From Clostridiaceae bacterium (GTDB taxonomy: Bacteria; Bacillota; Clostridia; Lachnospirales; Lachnospiraceae): DNA of 64,000 bases. This document shows, piece by piece, positions 57,338-64,000 of the stretch; the stretch's first letter is position 1; each line of letters opens with the position of its first letter. The DNA lies in NCBI GenBank assembly GCA_021200535.1, contig JAJQGL010000038.1, forward strand, positions 21,366-85,365, in the 5' to 3' direction. Made by a program: the position numbers and the translations under genes. Below the pieces are notes generated by a model that made no database searches, had not been told where the DNA came from, and worked only from the letters and a program-made list of their open reading frames with translations.

Positions 57338-58300
57338 TTATTGTGCCAGAGAATAGGCCCATGCCGCCTTGATTTGTTCCAGCACCTGATCAAAATCCCA
57401 CTCTGTCTCAGAACGCTTTTGACTGTTCGGGTCATTGATCAGAAGATTTCCCTCATCGGTAATGCCACGAACCACAATGAAATGTCCGGTATCTGTAAAA
57501 TCACCCGGTCCCATACTGCAGATCACAGGATTGCCTGCTTTGATTTTCTCCTGAAGCGTATCTTTCGAAACCGTTATCTTTTCTGCATTCAATCCCAGAT
57601 TAACTGCGCCATCCAGCATAAACGTCCATGATGTGCCGCTGTCTGAGGTATAATAATCATTATCAATACAAAACTCTGCCATATCTGCCGGCGTTTTATC
57701 ATCCTGCTTTGTCAGCCCGGTATATACCATGGACATACAGGTTGGTCCGCATCCGGTCACTGCAAGTACATTATCTCCGTACTTGACATAGCCCCACCGC
57801 TGATCCCACTGCAGAAACAGCGGAACCGTCTCCGCAAGCTCCTCTTCGGTAATGCCGCCCTGGGTACCCCCATCATCCACATAGCGCAGGTAATCACTGA
57901 CAAAGTCTAATGTCTCCGCATTTTTCGGAAGCATTTGAAGCACCTCCAGCGGGTACTGGGCGATATTCAAAAGAATATCCGCCACCTCCGGATAATCCTC
58001 CTCCATAGCGGCTATTTCCTGATAAACGGTCTCATAGCCATCGGGAATCTCTACCTGAATGGTTGGCTCCGGCGCAGCAGTGGCAGCCACTTCCTCTGAA
58101 TCTCCGCTAATTGTCCGCGCAAGCTTTCCCACTCCAAAACCAATCAGCCCAATCACAAGAAGAAATACGGCAACTACAACCGCTCTGGCGATCATTACCT
58201 GCCGCTTCCTCTTCCTCATACGGATTCTTCTTCGCAAATATCTTCGGTACTCTAACTCTTCTTCCGGTGTTCTATTCTCCACAATTTTCCTCACTTCCAC
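57338..58300 (-). CDS. C39-like peptidase family protein
   Basis: N-terminal TM; PLFLQWDQRWGYVKYGDNVLAVTGCGPTCMSMVYTGL, GHFIVVRGITDEGNLLINDPN. Confidence 0.87.
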   Translation of the reverse strand: MEVRKIVENRTPEEELEYRRYLRRRIRMRKRKRQVMIARAVVVAVFLLVIGLIGFGVGKLARTISGDSEEVAATAAPEPTIQVEIPDGYETVYQEIAAMEEDYPEVADILLNIAQYPLEVLQMLPKNAETLDFVSDYLRYVDDGGTQGGITEEELAETVPLFLQWDQRWGYVKYGDNVLAVTGCGPTCMSMVYTGLTKQDDKTPADMAEFCIDNDYYTSDSGTSWTFMLDGAVNLGLNAEKITVSKDTLQEKIKAGNPVICSMGPGDFTDTGHFIVVRGITDEGNLLINDPNSQKRSETEWDFDQVLEQIKAAWAYSLAQ

Positions 58301-58344
58301 AAGGCAGCTCGCAGCCGCTCTGCCTCTTTTCCTGCCGGAACTGT

Positions 58345-58515
58345 CTATTCCGGAACAATTTCCATCAGCTTTTCCATCAGGCTGTCAAACTCCTCAACAG
58401 ACAACACTTCCTCCTCAAACGCATCCGTAATCAGCTCCTCCAACTCATCCCACTGATACTTACTCTTCCCCTCTTCCAGCTTTTTCAATTCCTTTTGATA
58501 TTGTTTCAAATCCAT
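58345..58515 (-). CDS. Small acidic protein (56 aa), absent from the supplied ORF track
   Basis: Hand translation: MDLKQYQKELKKLEEGKSKYQWDELEELITDAFEEEVLSVEEFDSLMEKLMEIVPE*; 5' of the C39-like gene on the same strand. Confidence 0.65.
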   Translation of the reverse strand: MDLKQYQKELKKLEEGKSKYQWDELEELITDAFEEEVLSVEEFDSLMEKLMEIVPE

Positions 58516-58693
58516 CCTGTTTCCTCATCTCCTGTACACAAAAAGTTGGCAGAAAAACCCTTTCATTATAATAATGCATTGTGGATTTTCCGTCAACTTT
58601 TACATTGTGGATTTCCCATTAATTTGTACGGTGAAAATATTTCCGGTACAGCGTTTTATTCTAAGGCCATTGTTTTATTCCGGGACTGGCGTA

Positions 58694-60403
58694 TCATTCT
58701 AAGGTTTCCAAATAATCCGCAATCCGCTCTGTCGAATGCCCATCCAGTGCATCCAGGAAATAATCGCAGAATGCCTGCAATTTTTCCCCATCCGGTTTGT
58801 AATCCCCCGCCAGCACCGCCTCTGTCTGTTCGGCCAAATCCTGCTCTTCTGTCACCTGTATTCCCGGTGCAAAGGATGCAAAATCAAAATACAAATCTCT
58901 TGCTGCCATATATTCCTCCAGGTCAAATACATAAAACAGCATCGGTATCTGCAAAAGCGCCGCCTCAAAAATGGACGAGCTGTAATCGGTAATCAGAACA
59001 GATGTAATAAAAAGCAAATCATTGATATTTTCCCTGCCGGTCAGGTCAAGCACTCTCTGCTCATATTGAGACCCCCATGTGAAGCGCTCCTTCACAAACG
59101 GATGGTTCTTTAAGATCAGCACGGTGTCTTCCGGCAGCCGCGCCATAAATTGATCTGCATGAAACCGTTCTGCCGGATAAAAGGCTGTCCGGTTTCCGCT
59201 GCCCCGGAACGTCGGCGCAAAAAGTACAATCCGTTTGCCCTTTAACATCGGATATTTCTGATACAGCTTTTCCTGAATTTCCTCCCGGTACCCGTCCCGG
59301 AAAAAAATATCGGTTCTTGGCACCCCCAATGCCTTTACCTGTGCATCCGCCAGCCCAAACGCCTCACTGTAAAACGGAATGATCTGTTTTCCGCTTGTAA
59401 ACGCGACAGAATAATTGCGATGATTTCTCGTGTCCTGCTCCAGCTTCTCCACTTTACCCAGCTCGGAAAGCCCAAACATTTTAAATGCCCCACAGGCATG
59501 CCAAAGCTGCACCAGCTTCGTCTGCGGCCGCAGAGAAAGCGCATTGATCTGCGGGTAAAAATCCTCCAGCACAATCACTCTTGCTGATGCTGCAAGCTTT
59601 GCAACATGCCGGATGGCCGAAAACGGAAGCGCATGAATCTGTCTGGTATCAATAAACTCCTGATATGCCTTTCCCCTTGCCGCCCATTCGCGCCGCACCA
59701 GATCAAGATTGCCCCCTGCATCGATCTCCCGTTCGGACAGGAAAAGAACCCCCTGTGCGTCAGAAATCCTGCGGCAGAATTTTCGATAGCACCTTGCAAA
59801 ATACCCCGTCTTTATCTCCCTTGGGCTATAGCCGTGCCCCGTTATGCTTTTTACAAGCCCATGGGCATGATAAAAAATTATTTTTTTGCCCTTAACCTCA
59901 TTTGCCAGATAGGGCGAAATTTTGTAACCCTTCCAGACAAAATAACCGTCCAGCAGCCAGAGCGGCAGAAAAATTGTGCACAAAACATAAGCAATTCCCC
60001 GGAATAACCTGTATCCCGGGGAATTTTTCTGAACCCTTTTCCTGAAATGTGCGCCGTCCAGTGAAAAACCGCCCGGAAGCACATGCCAGCTTCCCACCGC
60101 ATCACAATAAGAAAATGACACAGTAACCGGCTGGCTGGCCTGCTCCCCGGAAAATTCCAAAAAGACATCCGGAAGCGAAATATCCGCTTTCAACTGAAAG
60201 TCTGTCGCTTCCCGCGTCACACAAAAGGCATCTACAGGAAACCGTCTCTCCAGACTGCCCGCGCGAAACAACACAACAATGCGCAGCTTTTGATTGGCAA
60301 CCGCATGATGCAGCTCGCCGACAGCCCTCAGGTGCAGATGGTCATTCTGCTGATCAATCCACTGTTCTTTTACTGATAACGAATCCTGCATGTTAGCCTC
60401 CAT
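58694..60403 (-). CDS. CDP-glycerol glycerophosphotransferase family protein
   Basis: KLVQLWHACGAFKMFGLSELGK, GVPRTDIFF, IVLFAPTFRGSGNR, LITDYSSSIFEAALLQIPMLFYVFDLEEY. Confidence 0.9.
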   Translation of the reverse strand: MEANMQDSLSVKEQWIDQQNDHLHLRAVGELHHAVANQKLRIVVLFRAGSLERRFPVDAFCVTREATDFQLKADISLPDVFLEFSGEQASQPVTVSFSYCDAVGSWHVLPGGFSLDGAHFRKRVQKNSPGYRLFRGIAYVLCTIFLPLWLLDGYFVWKGYKISPYLANEVKGKKIIFYHAHGLVKSITGHGYSPREIKTGYFARCYRKFCRRISDAQGVLFLSEREIDAGGNLDLVRREWAARGKAYQEFIDTRQIHALPFSAIRHVAKLAASARVIVLEDFYPQINALSLRPQTKLVQLWHACGAFKMFGLSELGKVEKLEQDTRNHRNYSVAFTSGKQIIPFYSEAFGLADAQVKALGVPRTDIFFRDGYREEIQEKLYQKYPMLKGKRIVLFAPTFRGSGNRTAFYPAERFHADQFMARLPEDTVLILKNHPFVKERFTWGSQYEQRVLDLTGRENINDLLFITSVLITDYSSSIFEAALLQIPMLFYVFDLEEYMAARDLYFDFASFAPGIQVTEEQDLAEQTEAVLAGDYKPDGEKLQAFCDYFLDALDGHSTERIADYLETLE

Positions 60404-62323
60404 TTACTTTACGATCTTTTTCAAATTGAACGCACAGACACGGTCCATGCGCTGTACTGCAGACGAAAACGCCCCCGATTCGTAAGTGACATAGAGATAG
60501 TTTCCGCTAATTGCAATTTCTTCATTCATCGTCGGCATATCCAGACGCTTTTTCCGCTTTCCAAGCGTAATCGTGCCGGAAGAAAGCTTTTTCAGATTTG
60601 GGCTATAAATGTCAAGCACATGCTCAAAGCCGCGCATTTTCGAATTGGTCTGGCAGGAACGCGACAAAAGGAGCTTTCCGCTGCTGGTAAATGCAATGCC
60701 CTGCACCTTTGTCGGAATGCGCATAATCGCCTGTTTTGTCAGCGTCGGGCTGCCGCTTTTGTCTGATATCGTATAGGCGCCCAGATAACCCTGTGTCAGT
60801 TCATTGTAGGATGCCACCCAGAGCCTGCTTTTGTAATACGTCAGCGTAGCCGCCTTGTGCGTAAGCACACAGGAGCTTGCAAAAGCATCGATCGAATAGG
60901 ATGCCTGCTTTGATTTAACCGCCGCCTTAATTTTAGAAAACGGAATCGAATGCACGGTATAAGCCTGCGTTACCCAGACATTTGTCCCATCATAAGCAAT
61001 ACCGCCAAGATGTGCCTTATTGGGCAGAACCACCGTCGTCAGCAATTTTCTGTTTGATTTTTTTAACACATAGATTACTGAATTTTCTGTTGATGACGTA
61101 TCATATGCCGTGAGCAGAATATAGGATCCGGCAAAGGTAATACCCTGCGGACACATCGTGGCAGATGCAAAGCCGTCGACATTTGTATGGGACAGGCCCG
61201 GAAGCACAAAGCTTTTGGCATAGCTCCACATTTTTTTCATCGTCGCGGAGTTTTTATAAGCGTCTGATTTTTTAATTGCTTTTTTGTTTTTATAGAGCTT
61301 CGCCTTTACGGAGGTTGCCGCCACCGATGCAACGGAAGCCTTGCTCACCGAAGAATAATCGCTGTTATACTCAACCTCCTGATACAGCCGGTAGGCTATC
61401 ACCTTATAGGAATAGCTTGTGCCGTTTTTCAGCTTTTTATCAATATAGGTTGTATTCGATTTCCCTTCCAGCTTCGCTACCTGCTCATATTCTGTACCGT
61501 TATAGCGATAGACGTAATATCCGCTTGCACCGGTCAGCGCCTTCCACGAAATCCTCGCCTTCTGATCTCCGCCCTTTGTTGTAACAGACGGTGTGGAAGG
61601 TGTCGTCGAGGTCTTTACAACATCGCTCGCCGAGCCAACATTATCCAGATCAAATGCATATGCCTTGACTTTGTAGCGGTAGGTTTTCCCCGCAGTCAGT
61701 CCGCTGTCCGAATAAGAAGCTTCTGTCGTCTGCGCAACCTCTTCAAAAGAGCCAGAGCCAAGCGCACGGTAAATCCGGTATCCCTCCGCCCCGGTACATT
61801 CTTTCCATGCCAGATTCAGAGTAGTCGCTTTATTGTCTGATACCGTAAGCTCCTTCACCTTTGCCGGCTTTGTATATGCACTGACAATCGCAGAGCACTG
61901 GCCCTGAATCCCCTGCAGTTCACTGTACGGGCACACAATGAAATAATATCTTGTGGCACTGGTAAGCCCGGTAAACGTATAGGTCGTATCTGTCGTTGTG
62001 ACAACCGCAGCATAACGGTCGGACGCTTCGTCGTACTGATAAATATAGTACTGTGCGCTCAGTTCACCGGTATAACTCCACGACAGCGTAATTTTCGTCG
62101 CCGTCCTGTCCGTCATCTGCACTTCACTCAATACCATACTGGCATCATATACCAGCGCTGCCCCCGTTACCGGAAGCGCATCCATCGGCGCTGTTTCATA
62201 TGCCGCCTTTGCTACACTGGTTTCCTTCTCAGTTCCCCATGAAAGCCCGCTAAACTGCGACAGCAGCATAGCCGCAAACAGAACCGACGCCAGCATAGCC
62301 TTTCTCTTTTTTGTAAAAAACAT
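60404..62323 (-). CDS. Secreted fibronectin type III domain protein with C-terminal propeller-like region
   Basis: Signal peptide, three FN3 units (KITLSWSYTGELSAQYYIYQYDEASDRYAAV..., LNLAWKECTGAEGYRIYRALGSGSFEEV..., ARISWKALTGASGYYVYRYNGTEYEQV). Confidence 0.87.
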   Translation of the reverse strand: MFFTKKRKAMLASVLFAAMLLSQFSGLSWGTEKETSVAKAAYETAPMDALPVTGAALVYDASMVLSEVQMTDRTATKITLSWSYTGELSAQYYIYQYDEASDRYAAVVTTTDTTYTFTGLTSATRYYFIVCPYSELQGIQGQCSAIVSAYTKPAKVKELTVSDNKATTLNLAWKECTGAEGYRIYRALGSGSFEEVAQTTEASYSDSGLTAGKTYRYKVKAYAFDLDNVGSASDVVKTSTTPSTPSVTTKGGDQKARISWKALTGASGYYVYRYNGTEYEQVAKLEGKSNTTYIDKKLKNGTSYSYKVIAYRLYQEVEYNSDYSSVSKASVASVAATSVKAKLYKNKKAIKKSDAYKNSATMKKMWSYAKSFVLPGLSHTNVDGFASATMCPQGITFAGSYILLTAYDTSSTENSVIYVLKKSNRKLLTTVVLPNKAHLGGIAYDGTNVWVTQAYTVHSIPFSKIKAAVKSKQASYSIDAFASSCVLTHKAATLTYYKSRLWVASYNELTQGYLGAYTISDKSGSPTLTKQAIMRIPTKVQGIAFTSSGKLLLSRSCQTNSKMRGFEHVLDIYSPNLKKLSSGTITLGKRKKRLDMPTMNEEIAISGNYLYVTYESGAFSSAVQRMDRVCAFNLKKIVK

Positions 62324-62401
62324 CTTGTAATTCCCCCTTTATTGTCAAACTTTCCACCTACTTGCAAACCGCCGGCACATCCATCCGCACATCTCCAAAG
62401 A

Positions 62402-63565
62402 TCAATGCCCCTGCGCACTCGTCTCCTTCAGAACATGATATATCCTCTCCGAAGAGCAATCATCCCTATAATCATACTGTAATTTGACAAAAGTATGTCT
62501 TTTTCCAGGATTTTCGTCATATTGCAAAATAAGCCTGCAAAGTTCCTGTTCATTGTGCGCCACCGGTCCGGGAACTGTTTTTTCATAATCCCGGTAAAAA
62601 CCCCTGTCATATTTTTCCAAATCGTAGGCATACAAAAGAACCGGCTTGTCCAACAGAACATATTCTACAATAGTAGATGAATAGTCTGTAATTAATAAAT
62701 CAGCAGAAAAATATAAATCAGTAATCTGAGAATAGTTTGTCATGTTATAGCAAAAGCTATTCTCCGGAATATTGTCAACCGGATATTTCGGATGCATTTT
62801 AATTAAAAATACCCATTCGCCGCCCAGCTGCTGATGCAGCTGGGTAACCGGAAAACGCTGCATGATCTTTTGATTTTCCTGCGGGCTTTGGCGAAACGTC
62901 GGCGTATACAATACAATCTTTTTCCCCTTTAACGCAGGATACTGCGCCAAAAAACGTTTTTTGCCTGCCTCCATCTCCCCGCTTTTGCAATAGATATCCG
63001 TAATCGGAATCCCTGTCGCATAAATTCTTTCTTCCGAGATTTCAAACGCCTCACGATAAAACGGCTTTATCTGCGCCGATGTAACAAAAAGATGGGTAAT
63101 CTTTTTGTTGGCACGCCGGACAAACCGCTGTACAGCTGCATGTTCCTCCGTTGACAGCCCAAATTTTTTAAATGCACCGGCGCCATGCCACAGCTGAACA
63201 ATCTGGGCATTTCTGTGAACCCTGCAATATCCTAACGGAAGGAAATTATCATTTAAAAAGACGCGGCCGGCAGTCGCCATGTGATACGGCAGCACGCAAA
63301 AAAACAAAAAAACACCTTTTATTTTACCGGCAGCTCCAGCTCCGTCAAATATCTCCTGTTTCGAATAAAAGACAATATGCACACCCGGCTCTTTCTCTTC
63401 CAGCTTTCGCTTCATCTCCAAAAGATTGCCGCTTAACCCCCGGTTGTGTCCGCTAAACAAAAGCACCTTCCTTTTTTGCAGCGGAATCATCCTGCATATC
63501 AGAAAAACGCCGGCAAAAATCCAATACCCCCATGCCTTCATGCCAATTATTATATCCTCCCTCAA
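62402..63565 (-). CDS. CDP-glycerol glycerophosphotransferase family protein
   Basis: AQIVQLWHGAGAFKKFGLSTEEH, GIPITDIY, IVLYTPTFRQSP, LITDYSSTIVEYVLLDKPVLLYAYDLEKY. Confidence 0.9.
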   Translation of the reverse strand: MREDIIIGMKAWGYWIFAGVFLICRMIPLQKRKVLLFSGHNRGLSGNLLEMKRKLEEKEPGVHIVFYSKQEIFDGAGAAGKIKGVFLFFCVLPYHMATAGRVFLNDNFLPLGYCRVHRNAQIVQLWHGAGAFKKFGLSTEEHAAVQRFVRRANKKITHLFVTSAQIKPFYREAFEISEERIYATGIPITDIYCKSGEMEAGKKRFLAQYPALKGKKIVLYTPTFRQSPQENQKIMQRFPVTQLHQQLGGEWVFLIKMHPKYPVDNIPENSFCYNMTNYSQITDLYFSADLLITDYSSTIVEYVLLDKPVLLYAYDLEKYDRGFYRDYEKTVPGPVAHNEQELCRLILQYDENPGKRHTFVKLQYDYRDDCSSERIYHVLKETSAQGH

Positions 63566-63720
63566 ATTTTACACTAAAGAACTGTTAAAGAATCCATCTT
63601 TACAGCTCCTTACACACTGATATATATCATAGCATATTTCCATAATAATGTCACACAAATTACAGGAAAAACATATAATATGATGTCAGAGGCAAAACAT
63701 CATATTCCCTGGAGGAAGCT

Positions 63721-64000
63721 ATGAACCGAGTATCCCATATTATTCATCTGGATTATGCACGTGCAAGGAATCTGACAGGAAAAGGCATCGGTGTTGCTAT
63801 TTTTGACACCGGTATCAGTTATCACCCTGACCTGTTCCACCGGGATACCCCCGGGCTGGTGGATTTCGTAGATACCCTGCACGGCAGAAAAGCTTACTAC
63901 GACGACAATGGACACGGCACACACATTGCCGGCATACTGGCAGGCAGCGGCAAAAGCTGCAGCGGTCTCTTCCGCGGCGTTACCCCCGGCTGCCACTATG
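63721..64000 (+). CDS. Subtilisin-like (S8) serine protease, N-terminal part
   Basis: Hand translation from ATG 63721: MNRVSHIIHLDYARARNLTGKGIGVAIFDTGISYHPDLF...DDNGHGTHIAGILAGSG; runs off the window. Confidence 0.9.
   Translation, partial: MNRVSHIIHLDYARARNLTGKGIGVAIFDTGISYHPDLFHRDTPGLVDFVDTLHGRKAYYDDNGHGTHIAGILAGSGKSCSGLFRGVTPGCHY

Noticed and set aside
58577-58628. Two imperfect 26-bp repeats (CATTGTGGATTTYCC...)
   Set aside because: Only two degenerate copies in an AT-rich intergenic region; too weak to report as a feature.
1-64000. CRISPR arrays, toxin-antitoxin, phage, transposon or defence genes
   Set aside because: Looked for regular repeats with unique spacers, transposase/integrase motifs and known defence domains; none found.

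Overview
The window looks like an ordinary chromosomal segment of a low-to-mid GC Firmicute, probably Lachnospiraceae/Clostridia. That inference rests on a SecDF fusion, Spo0A, SpmA, HemZ and the HydE/HydG maturases. About 45 protein-coding genes are supported, mostly on the minus strand. I saw no rRNA, tRNA, CRISPR array, transposase or prophage. Recognisable genes: prmA, secDF, polysaccharide deacetylase, yajC-tgt, fba, patatin, stand-alone trpF, a peptide-modification-type cluster (circularly permuted ATP-grasp / alpha-E / transglutaminase-like / two AstE-AspA-like proteins), spmA, ZIP transporter, hydG with a TM1266-type regulator, a GH94 phosphorylase, corA, mscS, a frameshifted glgB, DUF1015, HAD-GNAT fusion, citrate synthase, a Spo0A homologue, a REC / LytS-type kinase / REC-wHTH set, asnS, hydE, an MMPL / coiled-coil / TetR export operon, htpG with CIRCE, mntP, leuS, aspS, hemZ, a RelA/SpoT homologue, two CDP-glycerol glycerophosphotransferases flanking an FN3 protein, and the start of a subtilase. 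The observations most worth follow-up are: (1) a 78-bp leader element found twice (upstream of mscS and of the coiled-coil exporter gene), 71/78 identical and ungapped, with a potential pseudoknot competing with a Shine-Dalgarno hairpin, and with partial copies before trpF and mntP; (2) the ATP-grasp cluster, in which one of two adjacent AstE/AspA paralogues appears to have lost its metal-binding histidines, and whose 5' leader is promoter, terminator-like hairpin, then SD; (3) a TetR-type operator pair around the MMPL operon promoter; (4) a +2 (GA) frameshift in glgB; (5) a Spo0A homologue with an altered acidic pocket.
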